A DNA stretch of 64,000 nucleotides from contig NZ_CP046401.1 of assembly GCF_009762775.1 (NCBI RefSeq), forward strand, positions 1,178,001 to 1,242,000, read 5' to 3'. Made by a program: the position numbers and the translations under genes. Below are positions 53,383-62,219 of the stretch, piece after piece. A model generated the notes under the pieces. That model saw only the letters and a list, made by a program, of their open reading frames with translations. It was not told where the DNA came from and did no database searches. The first letter of the stretch is position 1; the number at the start of each line of letters is the position of its first letter. This DNA comes from Maribellus comscasis. Its GTDB lineage: Bacteria; Bacteroidota; Bacteroidia; Bacteroidales; Prolixibacteraceae.

Positions 53383-55197
53383 TTATTCCTGAGTAACCGA
53401 TTTTGCCTGTCGTTTCCGGTCGTGCTCGTTTAACAGGATTTTTCTCAAACGCATATATTTTGGCGTAATTTCAATATACTCATCATTGCGAATATATTCC
53501 ATAGCTTCTTCCAGCGAAAATTTTATAGCCGGAGCAATTGCGGTTTTATCGTCGGAACCGGCAGCACGCATATTGGTCAGCTTTTTTGTTTTTACAATAT
53601 TGAGGGTCAAATCATCCTGACGGGTATTTTCTCCGATTACCTGGCCAGCATAAACATCTTCGCCCGGTTCAACAAAAAATTTCCCCCGATCCTGCATCTT
53701 ATCAATTGAATAGGCAATGGCTGTTCCGGTTTCCAGCGAAATCAGGGCTCCGTTTCTGCGAACTCCCAAATCACCTTTCCAGGGTTCGTACCCATAAAAA
53801 CGATGTGCCATTATTGCTTCTCCCTCGGTTGCAGTTAACATTTGGTTTCGCAACCCGATTAATCCACGCGCCGGGATTAAAAAATCAAGATGAGCGCGGT
53901 CTTCCTTGATCTCAATATTGGCAATATCGCCTTTCCGCTGTGTAACCAGTTCAATCACCTTTCCCGAGAATACGTCGGGAACATGCACTGTTAAAGCTTC
54001 AATGGGCTCGTGTTTTTTTCCGTCAATTTCTTTTGTGAGTACTTTCGGTTGTCCAACCTGCAACTCAAAACCTTCACGACGCATGGTTTCTACCAAAATA
54101 GACAAGTGAAGAATTCCCCGGCCATAAACCAAAAAAGAATCGGCCGATGCAGTATCTTCAACCCGAAGTGCAAGATTTTTCTCTGTTTCCTTATACAATC
54201 GGTCTCTTAACTGGCGCGAGGTAACAAACTTTCCATCTCTCCCGAAAAAAGGTGAGTTGTTTGCTACAAAATACATACTCATCGTTGGTTCGTCCACTTT
54301 TATCGGCGTTAATCCCTCCGGCTCTTCTCCGTCGGCAATGGTATCGCCAATATCAAATCCTTCCAGACCAAGCACGGCACATATTTCACCTGAAGGAACC
54401 GGCTCTTTTGTTTTTTCTTTTCCCAAACCTTCAAAAAGGTAAATTTCTTTGGCCACGGTTTTTACCACTTTTCCGTCGCGTTTAACCAGCGAAACCTGAG
54501 ACCCGGGCACCAATTGGCCACGTGTTACTTTTCCAACAGCAATCCGCCCGGTGTAAGACGAATAATCCAGTGAGGTAATGCGCATTTGTAAGGTCCCCTC
54601 TTTATGCCGGGCTGCAGGAATATGTTCTATTATTTCATCTAAAAGATAACTGATATCGCTGGTAGGTTCTTTCCAGTCGGGTCCCATCCAGCCAGCTTTT
54701 GATGAACCAAAAACGGTGGGAAAATCCAGCTGATCTTCGGTTGCCTCCAGGCTGAACATCAGATCAAACACTTTTTCCTGTGCAATTTCAGGTGTACAGT
54801 TTGGCTTGTCAACCTTATTGATTACAACAATTGGTTTTAAACCAAGATCAATAGCTTTCTGCAACACAAAACGTGTCTGTGGCATCGGGCCTTCAAAAGC
54901 ATCAACAATCAGTAACACTCCATCGGCCATGTTTAAAACACGCTCTACCTCGCCTCCAAAATCGGAGTGACCGGGGGTATCGATAATATTGATTTTTGTG
55001 TCTTTGTAACGTACCGAAACGTTTTTGGAAAGAATGGTAATTCCACGTTCCCGCTCCAGTTCATTATTATCCAAAATCAAATCCTGAACTTCCTGGTTTT
55101 CACGAAAAAGATTCACCTGGTGTAAAATCCTGTCAACCAGTGTCGTTTTCCCATGGTCAACGTGTGCAATAATTGCAATATTTCTAATTTCTGTCAT
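53383..55197 (-). CDS. typA: Ribosome-associated GTPase TypA/BipA
   Basis: A 604-residue translational GTPase. G1 [15 protein letters not shown] near 12, G2 [10 protein letters not shown]3 [17 protein letters not shown]4 NKVDKPNC near 128, then EF-G-like domains and the BipA C-terminal signature [13 protein letters not shown] and [13 protein letters not shown] near 480. It assists 50S ribosome assembly, especially in cold or stress. The ATG at 55195-55197 is used rather than a TTG two codons earlier. Confidence 0.96.
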   Translation of the reverse strand: MTEIRNIAIIAHVDHGKTTLVDRILHQVNLFRENQEVQDLILDNNELERERGITILSKNVSVRYKDTKINIIDTPGHSDFGGEVERVLNMADGVLLIVDAFEGPMPQTRFVLQKAIDLGLKPIVVINKVDKPNCTPEIAQEKVFDLMFSLEATEDQLDFPTVFGSSKAGWMGPDWKEPTSDISYLLDEIIEHIPAARHKEGTLQMRITSLDYSSYTGRIAVGKVTRGQLVPGSQVSLVKRDGKVVKTVAKEIYLFEGLGKEKTKEPVPSGEICAVLGLEGFDIGDTIADGEEPEGLTPIKVDEPTMSMYFVANNSPFFGRDGKFVTSRQLRDRLYKETEKNLALRVEDTASADSFLVYGRGILHLSILVETMRREGFELQVGQPKVLTKEIDGKKHEPIEALTVHVPDVFSGKVIELVTQRKGDIANIEIKEDRAHLDFLIPARGLIGLRNQMLTATEGEAIMAHRFYGYEPWKGDLGVRRNGALISLETGTAIAYSIDKMQDRGKFFVEPGEDVYAGQVIGENTRQDDLTLNIVKTKKLTNMRAAGSDDKTAIAPAIKFSLEEAMEYIRNDEYIEITPKYMRLRKILLNEHDRKRQAKSVTQE

Positions 55198-55203
55198 TTT
55201 CAA

Positions 55204-55552
55204 ATTTTACTAAAAACTAAAACCACGTTTACCTAAAAATGTTCTCATTCTTTGTTTGCACTTTAAACTGAATCAGAATGATTTAAGTAAATTGGCGCGC
55301 AAAAGTAAGAAAGTTTTTTTTCAGAAAAATCAAATTACGGTTAAATCGGTATTTATATGTAGAAAATTAATATCGGATTCTGAATACACAAAACAATAAG
55401 TTTTAAACTTCCAATATTTTCAAAATGGAATTTCCTATCTACGCTGCTCAAACAGTTAAATTTTCGATTAGAACCGAAAAATTAACCCTAAATATTTCGA
55501 TTTACTTCGAAAAAAAAGAAAACAACAATAACAGAATACCAATAAAAGATAG
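55204..55552. other. Intergenic region upstream of typA with no supported gene
   Basis: AT-rich. A 55-codon ORF at 55425-55592 reads MEFPIYAAQTVKFSIRTEK-like low-complexity sequence with poor coding character, and it overlaps the decayed DUF4143 remnant in another frame. I therefore treat it as chance. The typA promoter should lie in the first 100-150 bp. Confidence 0.5.
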
Positions 55553-55753
55553 AATTATTATTTCTGGAGAACTTTCAGACAACAGGAAATAAATTTCATT
55601 GAGGAAGCAGATGGAAAATTTTCAGCATTTGAATTTAAGTTAAACTCAAAAAAAAGAGTTCGCTTTTCAAAAACGTTTACTGAAGCCTACCCTATTAATA
55701 CAACAAAAACGATTTCACCTGAAAACATTGAGGAGTTTCTATTTTCCCAATAA
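55553..55753 (+). pseudogene. Remnant of an AAA-family ATPase (DUF4143) C-terminus
   Basis: In one plus-strand frame, right after an in-frame TAG at 55550-55552, the sequence reads NYYFWRTFRQQEINFIEE, then GKFSAFEFKLNSKKRVRF and a YPINTTKTISPENIEEFLFS ending with a stop at 55751-55753. This is the conserved C-terminal end of ATPases with a DUF4143 domain (FWRT-x-QQEIDFIEE, AFEFKW, SPEN). About 66 codons remain of a protein of about 400 residues. No start or AAA domain is present, so the gene has been lost except for its end. Confidence 0.75.
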
Positions 55754-55764
55754 GCAGGTTCCTT

Positions 55765-57036
55765 CTACTCTATCAAATACAAATTCTTTTCTGTACGCAG
55801 TAGTAATTTATCCTGAATAAAAACGGGAACCGCTTTTACAGTTTCATCGATATCATTTTCTGCTATTTTTTGGAATGTGTCTCCGGGTTTAACAATCGAA
55901 CAAAAACCTTTCACATTGATAAAATAAATATTTCCACCTGCGTAAACAGGAGAAGAATTAAAATTTCCTCTTAGTTTTTCTTTCCAGATCACTTCTCCGG
56001 TCATTGCATCAAGGCAGGTAACCATTCCACGGTCGTGGACCATATACATTTTCCCGTCAATAATTACCGGTGTTGGAATCTGCGGAACTTCATCTTCATA
56101 CATCCATTTAATATGAGTTTCTGTAACATCTCCATTTCCTGTGGGGTCTACCGCATATTGCCGTGTAAAATAGGGTTTGTTATCCAGAAAAATCCAGCCT
56201 GAGTTTACAAATACCAATCCGTTCCAAAAAAGTGGCTGGCTAACGGTAGAGTCGTAGCCATATTCAATGGTCCAAATTACTTCACCTGTATTAATATCGT
56301 GCGCAAAGCACATAAATGAAGAGTTACTGATTAACAAATCCCGACCGTTTACATTCACCACAATTGGTGTCTGGTAAGATTTGCGGTACACCGGTTCCAG
56401 TGTATCATAAATTTTCTCTGGCCGCACACTTTTCCAAATGGTTTCACCTGTACGTTTATTAAGTGCAACAACATACGGATCTTCTGTTCCCTCCAAATGC
56501 ACAATCAATTTATCTTTATAAATAATGGGCGATGATGCCGGCCCTTGCATGTGGTCGCATTTTAAATCTTCTCGTTTCCAAACTACATCAAAATTATTCG
56601 TGTTGATACAAGCTGTACCAAATGTTCCGTAATGAACATATACAAAACCGTCTTCGATACACGGTGTGGGCGTTGCATAAGAATTGGTGCTGTGGATACG
56701 TTGTGGCTCGACGCAGGAAAAGATTATTTTTTCATCCAACAGCTTTCCTGAATTTAAATCGAAACAAAACGTATAAAATTCTTTCCCATCTTCTGTTGCG
56801 GAGGTAAGCCAAATCTGATTTCCAAAAACAACCGGCGACGACCAGCCCGTTCCTTTTACCGGAACTTTCCATACAACATTTGTGGAATCGCTCCAATGTA
56901 AAGGTGCTTTTGTAACCTGCGCATGTCCGTCCATATTAGAGCCTCGAAAATGTGTCCAGCTATTTGGATTCTGAGCAAAACTTACAACACAAAAAAGAAA
57001 AATGGGAAATACCGTGGCTGTGATTTTTCGTTTCAT
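55765..57036 (-). CDS. Exported PQQ-like beta-propeller protein (paralog 7)
   Basis: A 423-residue protein with a signal peptide (TATVFPIFLFCVVSFAQ) and the opening WTHFRGSNMDGHAQVTKAPL, the FRG-type motif. Its C-terminus lacks the HWAHP/RHGxVL end of paralogs 4-6, and its SPLHW/NVVWK region is closest to paralog 2. Blade repeats include ALNKRTGETIWKS, AHDINTGEVIWTIE and CLDAMTGEVIWKE. It is apart from the main cluster, beyond typA, on the same strand. Confidence 0.84.
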   Translation of the reverse strand: MKRKITATVFPIFLFCVVSFAQNPNSWTHFRGSNMDGHAQVTKAPLHWSDSTNVVWKVPVKGTGWSSPVVFGNQIWLTSATEDGKEFYTFCFDLNSGKLLDEKIIFSCVEPQRIHSTNSYATPTPCIEDGFVYVHYGTFGTACINTNNFDVVWKREDLKCDHMQGPASSPIIYKDKLIVHLEGTEDPYVVALNKRTGETIWKSVRPEKIYDTLEPVYRKSYQTPIVVNVNGRDLLISNSSFMCFAHDINTGEVIWTIEYGYDSTVSQPLFWNGLVFVNSGWIFLDNKPYFTRQYAVDPTGNGDVTETHIKWMYEDEVPQIPTPVIIDGKMYMVHDRGMVTCLDAMTGEVIWKEKLRGNFNSSPVYAGGNIYFINVKGFCSIVKPGDTFQKIAENDIDETVKAVPVFIQDKLLLRTEKNLYLIE

Positions 57037-57132
57037 AAACTTAGGTTTAGGTTACAAGCAACCAAAGTTAACCTAAAAATTATTACAGCCTCAAAATAAA
57101 AGCATACTTTTATTCCAACTTAAACGAATGTT

Positions 57133-57774
57133 ATGTACAAGTATCTAATTATACTCATTGCGCTGATAAGTTTTTCAGGATTTCAGCAAAAACAAAAGAA
57201 AGTCTTAATTATCGGAGACTCCATTTCTATTGGCTACACTCCGTTTGTAAAAGAGGCGTTGGCAGATAAAGCTACTGTGGTTCACAATGAGGGAAACGGC
57301 CAGCACACCGGCAATGGACTGAAAAAACTGGACTCCTGGCTAAACGATGAAAAATGGGATGTGATTCAGTTTAATTGGGGATTGTGGGATTTGTGTTATC
57401 GAAGTCCAAATTCCAAAGAACAGGGAAACCGCGATAAAATAAATGGCAAAATAACGTATTCAGTTGAAGAGTATCAGCAAAATCTGGAGCAACTCGTAAA
57501 AAAACTAAAAATGACCGGGGCTAAATTAATTTTTGTGACAACTTCTTATGTTCCCGAAAACGAAGCGGGAAGATTTGCCGGCGACGAGTTAAAATATAAC
57601 AAAGTGGCGAAACAAATTATGAAAGAAAACGGAATTTTGGTGAACGACATTTGGAAAACCACAAAAAAAATCCACAAAAAACAGGGGCAAGCGCTAAACA
57701 ATGTGCATTATACACCAGAAGGATATAAACAAATTGCCGACAAAATCACTTCTTTCTTAAAAAAGGAATTATAA
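57133..57774 (+). CDS. Exported SGNH/GDSL hydrolase
   Basis: A 213-residue protein with a short N-terminal hydrophobic segment (YLIILIALISFSGF). Block I is VLIIGDSISIGYTPFV, block III FNWGLWDLC replaces the usual GxND, and block V is VHYTPEGYKQIA. These are the SGNH catalytic Ser, oxyanion and His residues. Substrate unknown, probably an ester on an extracellular polymer. It starts 97 bp from the divergent paralog 7 gene, and the EEP phosphodiesterase gene follows after 6 bp. Confidence 0.83.
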   Translation: MYKYLIILIALISFSGFQQKQKKVLIIGDSISIGYTPFVKEALADKATVVHNEGNGQHTGNGLKKLDSWLNDEKWDVIQFNWGLWDLCYRSPNSKEQGNRDKINGKITYSVEEYQQNLEQLVKKLKMTGAKLIFVTTSYVPENEAGRFAGDELKYNKVAKQIMKENGILVNDIWKTTKKIHKKQGQALNNVHYTPEGYKQIADKITSFLKKEL

Positions 57775-57780
57775 TATTTT

Positions 57781-58557
57781 ATGAAAAGGTACGTCTTTTT
57801 TCTTACTGCTCTTTTGATGTTTTCAGTAGCTAAATCACAGGAAGAGGAAACAATCCGGGTCTTAACCTTTAATATTTTACATGGTGCAACAACCAATGGA
57901 GATTTCGATTTGGATAAAATTGCATCCGTAATCAAACAAACCAATCCCGATGTGGTCGCTTTGCAGGAAGTAGATTTCAAAACCAGGCGTGCCCGGGGTT
58001 ACGACTTGGCCACAGAACTCGGCTGGCGCACAAAAATGGCACCACTGTTTGGAAAAGCCATGGATTATGACGGCGGCGGTTATGGTGAGGGCGTTTTGTC
58101 AAAATATCCGATTCTGTCCGGCAGAAATGTTTTGCTTCCCCATTCTCCGAAAAATGAACCACGCGCAGCATTGGAAATTACAATAGAACTCCCTTCCGGC
58201 GACACCATTTGTTTTATTGGCACTCACCTCGATCATCTGGCAAATAGTGTTGACCGAATTGCGCAAACCAAAAAAATTAATCGTGTCTTTTCTAAAAATA
58301 AATACCCTACAATTTTAGCCGGCGATTTAAATGCTACTCCTGAAAGCGAAGCCATCGGTATTTTAGAATCTGTTTGGACAGATGTTTATCAAACCGAAGT
58401 TCCGTTTACCTTTCCTTCGGATAAGCCGAACAAAAAAATTGACTACATCCTTTACAAACCAGCAAGCAAATGGGAAGTAATTGAAACCAAAATAATTTGC
58501 GACAGTATCGCTTCAGATCATTGCGCTCATTTTGCAATACTAAAACTGCAAAAATAA
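57781..58557 (+). CDS. Exported endonuclease/exonuclease/phosphatase-family protein
   Basis: A 258-residue protein with a signal peptide (VFFLTALLMFSVAKSQ). EEP signature residues are visible: RVLTFNILHG, VVALQEVD, IGTHLDH, LAGDLNATPES and SDHCAHFAI (metal-binding Glu, Asp, Asn and His). Relatives hydrolyse phosphodiesters or phosphates, including nucleic acids, inositol phosphates and sphingomyelin. The exported form suggests scavenging phosphate or lipid head groups. Likely co-transcribed with the SGNH gene. Confidence 0.87.
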   Translation: MKRYVFFLTALLMFSVAKSQEEETIRVLTFNILHGATTNGDFDLDKIASVIKQTNPDVVALQEVDFKTRRARGYDLATELGWRTKMAPLFGKAMDYDGGGYGEGVLSKYPILSGRNVLLPHSPKNEPRAALEITIELPSGDTICFIGTHLDHLANSVDRIAQTKKINRVFSKNKYPTILAGDLNATPESEAIGILESVWTDVYQTEVPFTFPSDKPNKKIDYILYKPASKWEVIETKIICDSIASDHCAHFAILKLQK

Positions 58558-58574
58558 AAAGCACCAATTTATCG

Positions 58575-60122
58575 CTACACCTCAAATTTTATTCCCTGCG
58601 CCAGAGGCAAATTTGTACTAAAATTGATGGTATTTGTCTGCCGCCGCATGTAACTTTTCCAGGCGTCGGAACCCGATTCCCTTCCGCCACCTGTTTCTTT
58701 CTCTCCGCCAAAAGCACCGCCAATTTCAGCTCCCGAAGTTCCGATGTTTACATTTGCAATTCCACAATCAGAACCTTCGTGCGATAAGAATTTTTCAGTT
58801 TCCATAAGGTTGGTCGAAAACATTGCCGATGACAATCCTTGTGGAACGGCATTGTGCAAACGAATGGCCTCATCCAATTCCGTATATTTTATCATATAAA
58901 GCAAAGGTGCAAAAGTTTCTTCCTGAACGATTGAAAAATGGTTTTCTACTTCTACAATCGACGGGCGAACAAAACAACCGGATTCAAATCCATCACCAGT
59001 CAAAACTTCTCCTTTCAAAATCATTTTTCCACCTGCTTCTTCCACCCGCTGAATGGCATTCAAATAATTTTGCACTGCTTTTTTATCAACCAGCGGACCA
59101 ACCAGTGTTTGTGGGTCGAGTGCATGACCAATAGCAAGTTGTTTGTATACTGCAACCAACTTTTCTTTAAACGTTTCAAAAATGGATTGATGAACGATGA
59201 TCCTTCGCGTTGAGGTACATCGCTGCCCGCAAGTTCCCACAGCGCCAAAAACAACGGCGCGGAGTGCCATTTCCGGATTGGCATTTTTAGTAATTATAAT
59301 TGCATTGTTTCCGCCCAATTCGAGAATTGCTTTTCCAAGTCTTTCGCCGACAAGCCGCCCTATTTTTTTTCCCACTTTTGTTGAGCCGGTAAAAGAAATA
59401 AGCGGAATATTTCTATTACTGAAGAATTCGTCGCCGAATTGATTGGAATCGGCAGCCACTAGGTTTACAACTCCTTCCGGCACATTATTTTCTTTCAAAA
59501 CATTGGCAATAATTTTATGCACAGCAACCGCACACAAATCTACCTTTGAAGACGGTTTCCAAACCACGACATCGCCGCAAACCAGCGCAATCATCGCATT
59601 CCATGCCCAAACAGCTACCGGAAAATTGAATGCTGAGACCACGCCAACTATTCCAAGCGGATGATACTGGTCGTACATTCTGTGCTTTTCGCGTTCAGAA
59701 TGCATGGTAAATCCGTACAACTGCCGCGACTGACCAACCGCAAAATCGCAGATGTCAATCATTTCCTGAACCTCTCCCAAACCTTCCTGCAAAATTTTCC
59801 CCATTTCATAAGAAACCAGCCTGCCCAGCGGTTTTTTGTATTTTCGCAGCTCCAAACCAATTTTCCGCACAATTTCACCACGTTTGGGAGCAGGAATCAT
59901 TCTCCATGTTTCGAATGCAGTTTTAGCCGTTTGAATCACTTCATGAAAATCTGCCGGAGAAGCCTGAAAAACACCGCCTATTAATTTGCCATCAGAAGGA
60001 GAAAACGACTCCACAAAATTCCCGGTTGGTTTTTTCCATTTTGTTCCGGTACAAATGCCATAATTTTCTTGTTCAACCCCCAGTTTTTGAAGGTCTGCGT
60101 TTATATCAAATTGAAATTTCAT
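58575..60122 (-). CDS. Aldehyde dehydrogenase, ALDH7-like (alpha-aminoadipate semialdehyde dehydrogenase)
   Basis: A 515-residue enzyme. VGVVSAFNFPVAVWAWNAMIAL, LELGGNNAIIITKNANPEMA (catalytic Glu) and GTCGQRCTSTRRII (catalytic Cys) follow the ALDH7 pattern. Length and sequence fit the group that oxidises alpha-aminoadipate semialdehyde (or P6C). Divergence from a saccharopine dehydrogenase gene supports lysine breakdown. The ATG at 60122 is used rather than a GTG at 60131. Confidence 0.88.
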   Translation of the reverse strand: MKFQFDINADLQKLGVEQENYGICTGTKWKKPTGNFVESFSPSDGKLIGGVFQASPADFHEVIQTAKTAFETWRMIPAPKRGEIVRKIGLELRKYKKPLGRLVSYEMGKILQEGLGEVQEMIDICDFAVGQSRQLYGFTMHSEREKHRMYDQYHPLGIVGVVSAFNFPVAVWAWNAMIALVCGDVVVWKPSSKVDLCAVAVHKIIANVLKENNVPEGVVNLVAADSNQFGDEFFSNRNIPLISFTGSTKVGKKIGRLVGERLGKAILELGGNNAIIITKNANPEMALRAVVFGAVGTCGQRCTSTRRIIVHQSIFETFKEKLVAVYKQLAIGHALDPQTLVGPLVDKKAVQNYLNAIQRVEEAGGKMILKGEVLTGDGFESGCFVRPSIVEVENHFSIVQEETFAPLLYMIKYTELDEAIRLHNAVPQGLSSAMFSTNLMETEKFLSHEGSDCGIANVNIGTSGAEIGGAFGGEKETGGGRESGSDAWKSYMRRQTNTINFSTNLPLAQGIKFEV

Positions 60123-60501
60123 TGTTTTCACTTTAGGTATTAAAAAATAAAATCACTACAACTTAGCAGTTGTATTCTCAAAAAAAAGTTGAAAGGAAAA
60201 ACTAATGCGAAACCGCATCCTCATCGAGACATTCAGGCATCCCGACATAAAAGAAAACCGGACATGAATACGATTGAATCATCTATTTAATTTACGAAAA
60301 GTTGTTCACTTAAAAAAAACAGATCGCAAAACCTTTTTATTTGTACTATTTAGAAATGTTGTATAACAGCACGGTTTTTGTTTAAGTAACATTAAGTTCA
60401 GCTTTAATTCCAAAAAATTCACCAACTTTAACTTTCAAATAAAAGGGTGGCAGGAATTACAACAGAAAAACAAGTTCCTGATTTGAAAAACGAAATAAAA
60501 C
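60123..60501. other. Divergent promoter region, 379 bp
   Basis: AT-rich gap between the divergent ALDH7-like and saccharopine dehydrogenase genes. It contains a perfect 6-bp inverted repeat, ACAACT-TAGC-AGTTGT, at 60158-60173, about 36 bp before the ALDH start, which could be an operator. I see no gene and no clear promoter. Confidence 0.4.
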
Positions 60502-61833
60502 ATGAAAAAAATACTTCTTTTTGGCGCGGGGATGGTAGCCAAACCAATTGCAGATTATCTTCTCGACCACAAATTTGAGCTAACCATTGCGAGCCGGACG
60601 AAAGAAAAAGCTGACAAGTTAATTCAAACCAGAAACAACGGGCGCGCAGTATCCTGGACTATTGAGCGCCGGGAAGAGCTGGACAAAATGGTTTCGGAAC
60701 ACGACCTTGTGGTTTCGTTGTTGCCTTATACCTACCATGTAAACGTTGCCCAAGCCTGCCTGAAGTTCAAAAAAAATATGGTTACCACTTCCTATGTTTC
60801 GGAAGAAATGAAAGCCCTTCACAACGAGGCAAAAGATGCGGGAATTATCATTTTAAATGAGATCGGCGTAGATCCGGGGTTTGATCACATGACTGCGATG
60901 CGAATTATTGACAAAGTTCACAGCGACGGCGGAAAAATCAAAGAATTTTACTCGTTATGTGGTGCACTTGCTGCTCCCGAAGAAGCCGATAATCCTTTTC
61001 GATATAAATTTTCATGGTCGCCGCGCGGTGTGATTACGGCCGGAAACAATGGAGCCAAATTTCTTAAAAAAGGAGAAGTTGTTGAAATTCCAACTGAAAA
61101 TCTTTTTAAAAATCCACTTCAAATTAATTTTCCTGAAGTTGGGAGAATGGAAGTCTACCCCAACCGTGATTCGCTGGCTTATATTGACATATACAATTTA
61201 CCCGATATTGAAACGATGTTTCGAGGGACATTCCGTTACCCAAACTGGTGCGAAGCAATGGACGCTATAAAAGCACTGGGGATGGTAAGCTACGAAAAAA
61301 AGGATTTCAAAGGAAGAGCATATTGCGATATTGTTGCTGAAAATATAAATGTTTACCCGGCGCGCGTAAAGGAAAAGGTTGCAGAAAAATTAAAACTGGA
61401 TTTGCTCAGTCCGGCAATTGCTGCGATGGAATGGCTGGGACTGTTCAGCAGAGAAAGGATCCAGTTAAAAGAGGGAAGCACATTTGATTTAACCGCCGAC
61501 CTCATGTTAAAAAAGATGATGCTCCCTGACGGAGCGCGTGACATGGTAATAATGTTGCATTCATTTCTTGTTGAAAAAGCAAATGGAAAAACAGAAATTG
61601 TCAAATCGCGTTTACTGGATTTTGCAACCAAAGAGGATACGTCTATTGCCCGGACTGTTGCACTACCCGCAGCGATTGCGGTAAAAATGATATTGGAAGG
61701 AAAGATTAAAGACACCGGAGTGCAGATTCCTGTGGCAAAATCAATTTATGAGCCGGTTTTAAACGAACTGGAAAAACTCGGAATTGCGATGGTGGAGGAC
61801 TGGGGCTTACCTGCATCAGAACAATTGGGATAA
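60502..61833 (+). CDS. Saccharopine dehydrogenase (glutamate-forming type)
   Basis: A 443-residue protein starting KKILLFGAGMVAKPIADYLLDHK (NADP Rossmann fold), with VVSLLPYTYHVNVAQACLK near 73, NEIGVDPGFDHMTAMRIID near 118 and SLCGALAAPEEADNPFRYKFSWSPRGVI near 152, the conserved substrate-binding core of Lys9-type enzymes. It interconverts saccharopine with glutamate and alpha-aminoadipate semialdehyde, the substrate of the divergent ALDH7-like enzyme. It lacks an N-terminal lysine-ketoglutarate reductase domain. Confidence 0.9.
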   Translation: MKKILLFGAGMVAKPIADYLLDHKFELTIASRTKEKADKLIQTRNNGRAVSWTIERREELDKMVSEHDLVVSLLPYTYHVNVAQACLKFKKNMVTTSYVSEEMKALHNEAKDAGIIILNEIGVDPGFDHMTAMRIIDKVHSDGGKIKEFYSLCGALAAPEEADNPFRYKFSWSPRGVITAGNNGAKFLKKGEVVEIPTENLFKNPLQINFPEVGRMEVYPNRDSLAYIDIYNLPDIETMFRGTFRYPNWCEAMDAIKALGMVSYEKKDFKGRAYCDIVAENINVYPARVKEKVAEKLKLDLLSPAIAAMEWLGLFSRERIQLKEGSTFDLTADLMLKKMMLPDGARDMVIMLHSFLVEKANGKTEIVKSRLLDFATKEDTSIARTVALPAAIAVKMILEGKIKDTGVQIPVAKSIYEPVLNELEKLGIAMVEDWGLPASEQLG

Positions 61834-61912
61834 TCATCTTTTTCATTCGAGTATTAGCAACCAAACAATTGAATCCGCGTATATTTTTTAACACCGGATA
61901 TATAACTGAGTC

Positions 61913-62161
61913 ATGAAAAATAAATTATTGAAGGCACTGGAATTGGATAAAAATGGAGACTGGGATGGAGCACACAAATTAGTTCAGGATGTTGGGAACA
62001 GGGATGCATACTGGATTCATGCATATCTTCACCGAAAAGAACCTGATTTAAGTAATGCTTCATACTGGTATTACCGGGCACAAAGACCAATGCCAAAAAC
62101 CAGTTTTGATAAAGAATGGCAGGAAATACACGATTTTATTGAGCAACACTATATTTCCTAA
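61913..62161 (+). CDS. Small conserved protein of unknown function
   Basis: An 82-residue protein with the segments LELDKNGDWDGAHKLVQDV, DAYWIHAYLHRKEPDLSNA and YWYYRAQRPMP. The W-x-G-AH-L and DLSNAxYWYxRA pattern occurs in a family of small soluble proteins found in several phyla, with no known role. It resembles one and a half TPR-like helical hairpins. It lies alone between two genes on the same strand. Confidence 0.75.
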   Translation: MKNKLLKALELDKNGDWDGAHKLVQDVGNRDAYWIHAYLHRKEPDLSNASYWYYRAQRPMPKTSFDKEWQEIHDFIEQHYIS

Positions 62162-62219
62162 AAATATTTCATTATTATTACCTTTACTAATAATGCAAAT
62201 ATTTCCGTAAAACCTGTTC

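Noticed and set aside
55425..55592. A 55-codon plus-strand ORF in the gap beyond typA
   Set aside because: It has no recognisable features and runs in a different frame across the DUF4143 remnant, so it is more likely chance.
34297..57036. Calling the seven propellers PQQ-dependent dehydrogenases
   Set aside because: They lack the vicinal Cys pair and acidic/Asn metal-binding pattern of quinoproteins; only the blade fold is shared.
60448..60462. TGGCA upstream of the saccharopine dehydrogenase gene as a sigma-54 promoter
   Set aside because: The -12 position has AA in place of GC, so it does not match the consensus.
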